This document shows, piece after piece, positions 49,301 through 60,514 of a stretch of 64,000 nt of DNA (position 1 is the stretch's first letter; each line of letters begins with the position of its first letter). The DNA is from Liolophura sinensis. Lineage: Eukaryota; Mollusca; Polyplacophora; Chitonida; Chitonidae. Location of the stretch: contig NC_088302.1 of NCBI RefSeq assembly GCF_032854445.1, positions 24,689,788 through 24,753,787 on the forward strand. Reading direction: 5' to 3'. The position numbers and the translations under genes were made by a program. Under the pieces are notes generated by a model. It was not told the origin of the DNA, did no database searches, and worked only from the letters and a program-made list of their open reading frames with translations.

Positions 49301-50330
49301 GCTTTTATTGTTTTTGTCCTGGTTTTAAGAGCTGCAGTTTCCAGCCAAATTTCCATTTCTCAAAGGGCAGGATTCAGCGACAGCAAGTTTCGACCACACT
49401 TCCATATTCCTCGTTGGCCAAGTTTTAGTGACTTCAATTTTCAGTCACACTTTATACTTCTCAAAGGGAAGGTAATTTTTGGACCAATCCTCATAATAAG
49501 AACATCGTATAAAACTGAAGCTGTCCCTTGAACATAAATCGATATTGATTTTATTCCTTACACGCATAAACTCTTTGTCATGTCGACTTCACTCGACACT
49601 TCTCACTGAAAATGTTCTCTAAGCGTATAACTCATTTTACTACTAGACTGTCATAGCTAAAACTTTTACTCTAAAAATATTGAATTTGCTCATCTAATTC
49701 AAACCGTAACGTGCTGCCAAGGACCATATACACGATTACATCACTCATTAATCCATCCAAGCTATGCAAGACCTCGCTGTCAATCAGCCCAAATGCTCAC
49801 GTAACAGCCCGAATCCAGAATCAATCCACGCAATTAAATGCCCTTCTAAATTCACACTCTGGACGAATTACTTCGTTCATGGGGTGAGTATATTGTTTCA
49901 CCGGTAATGACCAGTGACTGATCACTTCTGACGTCTCGTCGCTAAAGCAAACGCCCTCAAAAGAACTGTGTGGGTCTCAATCAATAAACTGCTTCCACTT
50001 TATTTAATTGTGCTATTCGTTTACGCGCTTACCTGGAAACGAGAAATAATTTACACCAGAACTAATTCAACGGCTGGGTAACTTGCTTTCCGCAAAATGA
50101 GCAAACCCTTTGCACATCTCCAACTCCAATTTGAAATACCCGGCCAATGTTTTGGTATTCAAACTCAGGTCTTTGAAGTTCGATATTTCTTATAACAGCA
50201 AGCTGTAGATATAAAGCAAAAACATTGAAATCCAAACGCTGCGGCCATAATCACCCTTTCTACTTCAGCATTAACTCATGGTGGTGGTCGTCGCCTTGAA
50301 ATGTGATCTTCTCAATAAATAGACAGATGG
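46370..50330 (+). repeat. Large array unit 6 (J-A-B-D-E-F-G-M)
   Basis: Segments by eye: J 46390-46680 (actacatcttggtcagatta), a link 46860-47150 shared with 60530-60715 (gaactggtgtaaa), A 47150-47450, B 48460-48690, D 48780-49010, E 49070-49240, F 49780-49900 (caattaaatgcccttctaaa), G 49905-50050 and M 50200-50330. L, H, K and C are missing on the left. A MITE-like element lies between A and B. Confidence 0.75.
47841..48345. mobile_element. MITE-like element, about 500 bp
   Basis: The left end tgtccgtccacactac is an imperfect reverse complement of the right end atagtctggacagggc. Further inside both arms carry mirrored gttgagtcaac/gttcaacattg-type phrases. The inside has no transposase-like frame. 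The target duplication was not resolved. It separates segments A and B of array unit 6. Confidence 0.6.
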
Positions 50331-50834
50331 AAATTTGAATAGTTCTTTAGATGTGTTTGAAATATCACAAGTCGTATACCCGCTGGGTCCAGGATGATGC
50401 ACATTACATCATATATACTGTTAACAGTTCAACAGCACAACAGAAGAACGACATGATCACAATTTTATAAACTTTAATTCATAAACTAACATCATGTTAA
50501 CTAACTGATTGAGTACGAGCCCACTTTCACAAAACTTCGTCAATAAATTTTTCGTAACTTTTCTTGTAAATAACGTCAAAATTTTCTAAATGCCAACTGT
50601 CCGTCACGAAAAAAATACAAAAAAAATATGACCGATGAAATCGCTCCAGGTAAGAACACGCTGTGACGTGATGGCAGAGATGAGTGACGCCATGAATCGG
50701 CTATTTCTTCAGATTGGCTATTGTGGGTCGCTGGGAAATGGTCACCAGCCCCTCAGAAAACAAGCTCTCACGTTTTGTCGATATCAATCATTGCAGAAAA
50801 ACTCATCTTTTTTTTTAACCTTTTTAGATCTTGT
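50331..50834. other. Spacer between array units with a short repeat scrap
   Basis: The stretch 50515-50580 (ccactttcacaaaacttcgt, aataaatttttcgtaac) resembles a short lophotrochozoan repeat. Nothing else was recognised. Confidence 0.4.
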
Positions 50835-53800
50835 GTAATCTGACCTTTACCTTGACAATCAATAGTCTTTGAAGGCCAATAAGAATAGCTTCAAGTGGGA
50901 TATATGTCATTTCGACCATATTATGTTCTGCGGCTGTGCACGATTTAGATCCCACAATATATTGTCTGCCAGCCCTAAAGATTGAGATTCGTGTGTATAT
51001 TGAAGGCTTTCTATCCGGCAATAATAATCAATAGCTACACATCGAGAGACAAATCTTGAATTAACAGGATTTGGCTAAAACGTAAAATTCTGTATGAGTA
51101 ATTTAATTCGTAGGTGTCCTAACGACAAAATGTAATATCAGTTTGTATTACAAAATCACTATCTTTTATCATACGTTTATTAAGAGGAAATATACCAAGT
51201 TAACAATATATTGTTACTGAACCGTTTTACTGCACAAGAAGAATACCATTATTAATTGATCACACACGAGCAATCAAAGGCACTCAGTGTTGTTTAGTAT
51301 ACATGCTTATATGCGCGCAGTGTTTAACTAACGTGCATTTCTGTTGTTAACACCCAGTACAAGGGCATGTTAAGAGACTGACCCTCACCTCGGGACAGGG
51401 CGACGACACCATCCCCAAACCGGAAGTAACATCAAACAGATCCGTTATTCGAACTTCAAGCCATCGTGACACAGAAACCAAGCCTGTAATTATACCCAGG
51501 GGAGGGCAGTCTGGCAGATTTAACCAAGGATTCCTTACTTTCTTTGAAGACGTTTCTGACACAGGTCAACGTAAACAACTCTGTCATTTACCGACGTTCA
51601 TAACTTTCCAGCCTGACAATGCCGTCTACCATCTCACCAAATCCTCTGGGGAAATTGACACGTTCTGACTCAGTTCTTCAATGCATAGGTAATTCTGCCG
51701 TCTTATTAACCAATGGAATAAAGCAGCTTACCGCCACACCTTGCAGGCAAATACAAACCATACCCTTAAATAGGTTTCGATTATTACTGGGGTGTGAAAG
51801 GGAAGCGGAAAGAAACCGATGAGGGCATTTCTGAGGTGGTGGAAATTGTCACCGATTTACCGAAGTAGTTTTAGTTTTAGAGTGTACTGCAGCACTGTGC
51901 TTTAGAATTTCCGTAAGATTTTGTTCTTTTTGAGTATGTAAACCCGCCGAGAGCATTTTTATTGTGAAGCACAATACTTAGTTCATGCATTTGAAATACC
52001 GGTCAAATGTTTTTAACAATAAAATTTTAGTGATGTCTGTTCGCTCTCTTTAGCTGCAAGATTCAAAATGGTCGCATTCCCAGCGATTCGACCATGATTT
52101 AAAAAATGTTTGTTGCGAGTAAGGTGGCCGGGTCTCTAAATTCGGGTCGACTCATTTATTTTATTTTTTATTTTTTTTATGGGGGAAATGTGGGAATTTC
52201 TTTCTTCGGGAGACAAACATTGCCGAACACAAACAACTCCACTGCTCCAGATACTGAAATTACAGGTTTGCTCTCACCGAAGTGAGAAGAAAATTCATGT
52301 CATTAACTGCGTTACAACACAATCATCTTCACCATTTACCATAAATGTAGGTCCTATAAAGCTAACAAGGGCATCGTCTAAAGCCTAATATTTTACATCC
52401 GATAGTCACACCTAGCTTTTAATACGACTATATTCAGTGTGGCTTAGTAAAGATCGGTACGTCAGTGCATCGTTTGATCAGTTGACCCACCTTCGTGTGG
52501 CTAATACGTTATAATCCTGCAATAGCACTGAACAATCACCAGACCCCTTAGGCCCTAGTTTTTCTTATATTTAATATCTTATATCCAATATTTCTTTGTA
52601 TTTTCTTTGATTTTAAAAACTAATTTACAAAACCACTTTACAACAGTGAACATTTTCATATCTCCTTGTTCGTTTTTCGGAAACGATTGACAAATTTATA
52701 ACAAGTGGGCTGCCACAGGTACATACTGACCGTGTGTCATTTGTGAAATATCCAAGGTACACCGTGTGGTGCGTTGTGATCGCAGTGAATACAATACGCC
52801 CTAGATGGATAGATAGAGAATAGAGGATGACACTTAACTGTCATCTTGAACAATCAAGTATAAACATGACAACATATATACAATATAAAATTTGATGTGA
52901 ACAACTACAGCATGTAAGTTCTTATATACGAAAGTTATAGCAGGCCAACTTGATGTCAAAACAGTTAAATTGGCAGTTAAAGTCTCAGTCCACAGAAACA
53001 GGTGAATCCATAGTTCTTCGTGAATTCTTCAGGCAAAAGATAACACTGGCACCCAGATGACAATTAGTCGTACACAAAGACAGACTGACGAAAGGTTTAT
53101 TTCAAACCTCTCTGCAAGCCACTTTCTTTTCTTCGATACTGACTACGTAAAGTCTCAAGTATATACTGGGGTCTAAGAATCCAGTCGTCAGGTCTTGATG
53201 CAAATTGGCCTCCAGAGCAACGCCACTTCAAGTAAAATTGGGATAAAACAGGACGATGGGCAATGAAAGCTCAAAAGACAGGTCTTAAACACAAAGATAG
53301 CGGCGAAACACTCACTCCAATTGTGATTATACAGTAAAAGCAGAGTTTTCAAAGTGACAATGTCAACTGACTCGCTGGTCGATTAGCTCTAAACAACAAA
53401 TCCCTCAAAATGGATTTTTCCGACAGGCGAAACTGACGACTATAGACTGCCAACTGACACCACGTAGATGGGCAATATATATATCCGCTCGAACAACATA
53501 TTACAAACCTCTGGTTTCAATGGCCATAAACAATCAACATGTTTTCAGTTTTGATTCTAGAATTCACAGCTGATTCTAGTATAATATACCATATATATGA
53601 TGGTTATACCAAGTATAACCATCAGGTCTGGGCGAGTCCATTCGCCAAGTATAACAATGAAATCAACACACAGTATTACATACGGGGACACACCAAAGTC
53701 AATTCCACGGTTTACAATCAATTGTAACTACGGTCCTTTTATTCAAGAGTTTCGTGAACACTTTCACATATGAAGTCAAGTGAGGGGAACTAACAAACTT

Positions 53801-55460
53801 ATAGCACAGGATCAACATTTTTGGCCGTAAGATGCCTATCCACGGGACGTCTGCTGAGAACCCATTTTCCTCGCAGGGTATAGATTTAAGGGTGATCGCA
53901 ATCGAGGTAAAATTCTCTGGGTAAAGCAATGCATACTTGTACCACTTACCATCCATTGTCCGATTTCTCAGGTGACTTGTATTCTCTGACGATGCCAACA
54001 TATGGCTGTTGCTTAAAAGAAATGTGCAAAGGATAAAAGTGTTTCTTAGAATGAAAGAAAAGTCTGGGGTTTTTTTTACAAAATTTTTCACCAAGTTTAC
54101 ATTTGCTGTTAGTATTTAAATACTTTTTTCCACTATTCCAACACAAAGCAAAGATTCGAAACTTATCTTTTTTAAAGCAAACATTTATACGTGTTCCTTT
54201 TTTTTATTTACTCAAAATTGTATTCATTGTTAATTGTGAACGGGAAAATCGTCGGGATTTTAGATAAGGAAAGAAAAGGCCAAGAGGCATTTAGAAACCC
54301 AGGATTTCTAAATTCCACTGGAAGTCTTGCGTGAACAGATTTATTTATTAACGATGACGGGCAGAACGGCGGATGTACACATGTCGGGTGTAGTGTTTGG
54401 ATTTTATACAGCAATGCACATTCTTCATTGTGGATGGTTAGAGATTTTTTATTTTTCTTTATAGTTTTTGGTTCTGGATTCGTTAGGAATTTCCCGTCAC
54501 ATTGCAATACACTTCTCGTAGCACAACTGTCACAGACCTCAATTTTTGGCCACACTTCCATACTTGGGATAGGAGCAACGTCCACACTGTTGACGAATGC
54601 TGCATAATAAACAGAAGCTGTCGTTTCTGTTGAACATAACTGGAGACCCATTTTAATGCTCAGTTACACAAAGTGAAAGCACATCGAATCCACTCCACTT
54701 TTTACCGTGAAAATGTTTTCTAAGCGTATATACTTCTCATTTCTCTAACAGAATTGCCATGGCAAGAGGCTTAGCTTTAACAACATTGAAGTTGTTCATC
54801 TAAAACTGTTTAATGCGTTGGAATGCTGCCAAGGACAATAGCAAATGATTACATCACTCATAAATCCATCAAAATTGTCCAGTTTGAGCTACAGTTGCAA
54901 TTTTATACATCGCTGCCAATGACGCAAAATGCTTAACAGTCCAAATACAAAATCAGTCCGCGCAATTAAATGCGCCTTTAAATCCACACTCTGAACGAAT
55001 TACTTTATTCGAGGGGTAAGTATATATTGCCTCAGAGGAAAGGACAAGTGACTGAGCAGTTCCGACGTCTCGTCGGTAAATCAAACGTCCTCAAAACCAG
55101 TGTGAGTTTGAGTCAATAAGCATCATCCACTTTAGCTAATTGAGCTATTCAATTAATTGAGCTAAAAATACGACAAATAATTATACGGGAATTAACTAAG
55201 CCGCTAGATATGTTGCTGACATAAAATAAGCCAATCATTTGCACTTCTCGAAATCAGTTGAAATGACTCAGCCAATTCTTTGGTCATAAGTCAGGTCTTT
55301 CGATATTTCGTATGACAATGAGCTCAAAACAGATCTCAAAATTATGAAATCGAAACGCTGCAACCGTTAATTTTTACAAATACACGTTCTACTTCAGCAA
55401 TGAAACATTACCGTGGCCTTGTAATTTGCAGTGTGTTTCGAATATGAATGAAATATCATC
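50835..55460 (+). repeat. Large array unit 7 (L-H-K-D-E-F-G-M, with internal deletion)
   Basis: Segments by eye: L 50860-51025 (ccagccctaaagattgagat), a link 51180-51340 shared with 56838-57000, H 51345-51690 (agaaaccaagcctgtaatta) and K 53830-53940. D 53940-54200, E 54220-54370, F 54890-55020, G 55035-55190 and M 55300-55460 follow. K passes straight into D at about 53940, so C, J, A and B are missing. The H-to-K interval (51690-53830) holds no recognised feature apart from a perfect hairpin at 53598-53624. Confidence 0.75.
53598..53624. repeat. Perfect 11-bp stem hairpin
   Basis: tgatggttata, a 5-base loop (ccaag), then tataaccatca. Function unknown. Confidence 0.8.
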
Positions 55461-55565
55461 TTCCTTAAGACGTTTCGTACGCTCGCTGTGCCCTAAAAGA
55501 TGCATATTTCTTCATAGTCCACTCAACACCGAAATGATCAGAAGTCTATTAACCGAATGTGTTGA

Positions 55566-55810
55566 TTTATCTATTTATTTATTTGATTGGTGTTTTACGC
55601 CGTATTCAAGAATATTTCACTTATACGAAGACGGCCAGCATTATGGTAGGAGGAAACCGGGCAGAGCCTGGTGAAAACCCACGACCATCCACAGGTTGCT
55701 GCAAGACGTTTCCACGAGGAAGCCATCCTGAGCTGGACTTGAACTCACAGCGACCGCATTGGTGAGGAGCTCCTTGGTCATTACGCAGCACTAGCGCGCT
55801 AATCAACAGA
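55566..55810 (-). mobile_element. Near full-length SINE with perfect 14-bp target duplication
   Basis: The body and T-rich tail follow the family. The tRNA-like head is recognisable (cactagcgcgctaatcaac) but decayed at its very end. It is flanked by accgaatgtgttga at 55552-55565 and 55811-55824. Confidence 0.95.
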
Positions 55811-55825
55811 ACCGAATGTGTTGAA

Positions 55826-56139
55826 TCATGGTAACTACACTTGACTGAAGTCATGGAAACCAGTTTCCAAACTGGTTACTGTTTATACCTGAGTTATGGT
55901 CAGAATGGATGGCTGTGCAAAGCTTTCAAAAAACGATCACTGATTTATCCTTAACTACTGTTTCGCATATAGTTCTCTTCTCGTTGCTATCCAAAGATGC
56001 AACAAGCACAATTGCTGTTAAAATGATAATTTATTCACGCTTTTTAGTGTAAGCTGTACTTTACGTTGACATCCGATGGCCCTTCAACGGGAATAAAGTG
56101 GGTTCTGTTCTAGAACAAATGTAACAGAAGATAACGAAT
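55826..56139. other. Spacer between array units, nothing recognised
   Basis: No frame or repeat I can support. Confidence 0.4.
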
Positions 56140-56385
56140 ACCGCTCACTTATCACAGCTTCAAGTAGGATATGCCATTTACACCTGAGACGAATGTCAGT
56201 GTGTTCAGCCGCTGAGCTTTATAGTCCCACAATACAAGTACTTCTGGCCAGCCGTAAAGACGAAGGTTCGTGTATATTTTTAGGCTTTTCAAAGGCACTG
56301 TTCCTCCAGTAATAATCAAGAACAACTTTATAACCAGACAAATAAGACTACAGTGGTTTTCCCGCCTTTCTCTGAAGCACATTGA

Positions 56386-56700
56386 GTGAGTGAGTGGGGT
56401 TAAACGTCGTACTTAACAATTTTTCAGTCATATGACGACGAAGGAATCCTTAAACTGTATACCGTGTGCCCCCCTGTTAGAGGACAGATTTCTACCGCTC
56501 TTTTATCTAGTTCTGCTTCACTGAGACGACTTACCGAAGGCAAGTAAACCGCCTCACCCGAGCGATTATACTGATACGGGTCAACCAGTCGTTGCACTAT
56601 CCCTTTCATGCTGAACTTCCTCTTTTTTTCTAGTAAAGGTTTTAGGTATGATCCGACCCCGAAGCGGACGCTCTACCACCTGTGCGGTCTGAAGCACATT
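56386..56700 (-). mobile_element. Second SINE-like family
   Basis: Begins gagtgagtgagtggggttaa, then acgtcgtacttaacaatttt, tcagtcatatgacgacgaag and a body (ctgcttcactgagacgactt; ttatactgatacgggtcaac). It ends with accccgaagcggacgctcta-like sequence, recalling a reverse tRNA arm. I recall this as another widespread mollusc repeat. It sits inside array unit 8, between L and the next link. Confidence 0.65.
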
Positions 56701-57289
56701 GTAACCGACTTTTAGATTACCGGAAGTTAATGTAACAAGAACCAAAAGGGAATCTTCTAGATGTCGTTCTATCTGACAAAATGCTATAAGTTCGACTGGT
56801 AAACAAAACAGCTGGTGTTTCGCCATACGTCTCCCGAGAGGAGATTTACTTAATTAGCAAAACATATTGTCACCGGACTATTTACCGCAATCCATTATTA
56901 CTCTATTATACAGGAACGACCAAAGACACTCAGGATTGTCCGTGTTTATGACTATAGGTACGCAGTGTTCAGCTCCAAGGACACTGTAAGTAGGCAGTCA
57001 AATGACCGACACTGATCCGGGCCTCACAACCGGGACAGGAAGGCAACTGTAACATCAAACTGTTATTTGGACTCCAAGTCTTCGAGACTCAGAAACCAAA
57101 CGTGTAAGTATACCCAGGTAGCAGTCTGGTGGACATCAGACAGGATTCTGTGGACAACTCTGTAGACAAGAAGTGTATCAGCGCAAACAACAACTCTTGA
57201 CGATGCCAGTCTCGCCAAATTCCCTCCACAATCATTACATACATACAAGTTACATAAAGTTCAGATGAAAGAGTGCGATAAGATAAATG

Positions 57290-57560
57290 TGTTCTTCAAT
57301 ATGTTTTTCGAAAACTTGAAAACAATTTTTGCATGGGAATATTTGAGACCACCTTTTACTATATATTGTCTTTCAGAAATAATGGCGAAAATGAGGAGGT
57401 AACGCTAGTTTAATAAATATATTTGCACAAGAATTTGGTCTTTTCAGCTAACAAATGTGTTCAGCATAGATTTTGATCATATTTATGTTTTTAATATAAT
57501 CATAAATATTACCATGATTAAGATTAAAGGTATGTGTTTGGATATAAACAGCAAATTTAC
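57290..57560 (+). repeat. Dispersed repeat of about 270 bp, partner of 32860-33130
   Basis: Contains tatttgagaccacctttta, ctttcagaaataatgg, gaatttggtcttttcagcta and tcataaatattaccatgatt, in the same order as the reverse complement of 32860-33130. It lies between H and K of array unit 8 and is absent from the same place in units 4 and 7. Confidence 0.8.
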
Positions 57561-60215
57561 ATTCTAATAAATTTATTAGACATTTGTCACATTCTTGTTT
57601 AGGCCATCGTTATGCAAACATATCGTTCAAGACATATACCATACAAAAATACTTTCTCGTGATGTTTAATTGTCAAAAAGATGTTACGAGAGTTTTTTCC
57701 TCTGTTCTTGTTATCTTTTGAATCACTATGCGGTAGAATTCTCTTGAAAATTAAGGCAGGAAAAAGTTATTCACTCGTACATTGTCCGCTTATACAGACC
57801 ACAGACCACCACAGCGTAACTCTTTTTACAATCGATTGTAAAGTCAGTTCAGTTCTATGGTTTGCAGTCGATTGTTGATGCGATATTTTTGTGCAAGCAT
57901 GCCCTGAACACTTTCCCACATGCACCCAAAGAAGAGATACAAATACGTTTATACCAGAGGCTCAGCTCTTTTAGCGGCAAGATACCTAACTATGGGACGC
58001 CTGCTGAGAAACCGATTTTCCTCCTGATATATGAATTTGAGGGTGATCGTAATTTGGGTAGAATTATCTGGATAAGGCGATTCGTAATGGCACGAGAAGC
58101 TGAGTACTGTGTCTCCATACAACATCCCTAGTAGTCACAGACATATTACAAAGAGAATTTTGCATAAAATAAAAAACTGAATTGCAAGCTTAGCAAAAGC
58201 AGTCTAATGTTATTGGAACCGAGCGAATGAGTGATCGTGAACATAAAATTTTCATGTTGTGTCTGGAAATTTCCGTTGATTAGTCTTTGGCATTAATATG
58301 GAAGCAGGGTTATGGCCCTTTGAAACACATGGCCGATAATGATACTAGAGTTTCCCAACAGGCCCTAGGGGCTTTCATAAACCATTATCCATCTCGCCCC
58401 GGCTTCCGATCAGACTAAATCACTGTCCGATGTATCCGCGGAGAGCCAAACTCAAAACGAAACTGATTCACAGCAGGTACCTTTCAACAAGATTCAAATG
58501 AACGAAAGTTCGTTCACAGTAATCCGTTTGACACGCAGATGCTCTCGTACAAACAGGACTGTGCCTTGTAATAGGAGCCTTCTGCATGGATACAATGTAC
58601 TGATAGTATATACAGTATATATATATGGATCATATATTTCATATATTTATGAATCATCTCAGTTCAACTTGACAGATTCAACTGGAATACAAACACTTTC
58701 GTTCCTTCGAGATTATCGTGGCTTTTGTTCACTACTTCCGCCATGGCTTTCAGCGGGAACTATGGGTACGGTTTTCATTCATTTCCTCGACCATGGCTTT
58801 TATTCATTATTCCGGCCATGACTTTCAGGCAATGCGATACTGGCACTAGCTTTACTCAGTAGTATGACCAAAGCTTTAATTAATTTATAACTCGCGAAGT
58901 TATAACGGTTATATAGGTGTGAGCATTTTCCAGCTATTGCACTTTCGTCTCTTTTTCGACCATCTACTTTCTTTTGATTTGCAGCGAAAAGCGGCTAATG
59001 ACTGTCACACCCTCGTCTCTCATATATTTCGACAACTGCACGAAACCATTATCAGTTCTCCAAATTGAAATTCATTTGGCCAGCTTCACTGTTATGACAC
59101 TGTCCGATTGAGGGAGTTCAGGCCACTGAGAGATAAGACAGGTCTGGTAACTTCAATGAGCAAACCTTCTTGCGACAGGCACCGAGCAAGCCTTTGTCTA
59201 AGCTCATTACAATTACAGGCGCATTAAAGAATAAGGAACAATGGATTCTGAGTTCTCACAAAGCAGTAAAAGCCAAGTCGAATATTTTAACCTGTTCCAT
59301 TGTCAATATTCTGCAATGAATTCTTAATCATCTATTAAATGTTTAACACCTGGTTTTCTCAAGTTCCGTTAGTCGGTACACCTTTTTGTATGTATACATA
59401 TGTTCAAAGGAACTACCATCCGCATGTTAATAACTGCCACATCTAATTTCCTTATAGTTTATTCACAAATGGCTAGTTCTTAACTTAGTTGTTTCTTTCC
59501 CAAAATGTCTTTATTAATGCCATTGCATTTATATTTCTCTAATGTCGCCCTTTTTACTTCGTGTGAGCCTTAGTGTTGCAAACTTCACAAACCTTGTTAC
59601 CTTTACCTGAGCCGTCTGCGTAATACCTGTAACCACCACGATCTCAGCTGACAAACCCTTTTATTACCACACCATTGACCTATAGGGGTATATTTAAACC
59701 GCATAAAATGTCTCATTTAATAATATAGTGCCGTGCCGAGTTGGTTAGGGTCATACTCTCGGCATATTTATATTTAACGAAATACTTGTGATTGCAGGTT
59801 TGCTAGAAAGGACTTTTTCTAACTCTGTAATAAGGCCCTCTTCCGCCTACACGTTAAAGCAATACACTCTGGCCAGATTAAAGGGATATTTTCCTTTACT
59901 AATCTGAATAATGTATACTCTCTAAATATAGCAGCTTGTGACTCATACGTCACGATTGATCACTCTAGAAGAAAAGAAATACATCTGGGGGGGGGGAGGG
60001 GGGGATTTTTTGTATAGTAATATTTTGTAGTGATCATGCTTTCGGCTGAGACGTCAGCATATTGTTTGGCCACAAATATTATAGAAAGAAAGTGGTTTTG
60101 TATTCTTTTGAGCACATACATTTTTCCTATAAAGAGCCACAGTTCATACATAGCAATGAAAACATTTATATTGTTAAATATGGTTATCCACAAACTTTTC
60201 TCACATGCAAAGTTG

Positions 60216-60438
60216 GCTTTATTTATTTATTTGATTGGCGTTTACGCCGTAAATATTTTACTTATATTGGTTGGTGACCAGCATTATAGTGGGAGGGAAA
60301 ATAGGCTGTGCACGGGGGAAACTCATGACTATCCGTGGGTTGCTGGAAGACCTTCCCACGTACGGCCTGAGAGGAAGGCAACATGAGCTGGACTTGAAAC
60401 TCACAGTGACCGCTTTGGTGTGAGAGTTTTTGATTCAC
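60216..60438 (-). mobile_element. SINE copy, head missing
   Basis: Shows tttatttgattggcgtttac, gaccagcattatagtgggag, ccttcccacgtacggcctga and gctggacttgaaactcacag, ending near the box B region. It is followed directly by a C-rich and CA microsatellite. Confidence 0.88.
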
Positions 60439-60444
60439 TGCAAC

Positions 60445-60467
60445 GCCACCCCCCACCCCTCCCCCAC

Positions 60468-60499
<32 letters not shown>

Positions 60500-60514
60500 C
60501 ACACACACACACAC
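60445..60514. repeat. C-rich tract and (CA)n microsatellite
   Basis: A ccccacccctcccccacc stretch, then about 30 CA dinucleotides with one CG interruption. Cys/Val-rich frames on the - strand here are artefacts of the repeat. Confidence 0.95.

Noticed and set aside
54208-54651. 147-codon minus-strand frame, the longest outside the cyclase exons and their flanking tail
   Set aside because: It covers array segments E and beyond. The similar stretch at 62103-62309 shares DNA similarity but not a continuous frame.
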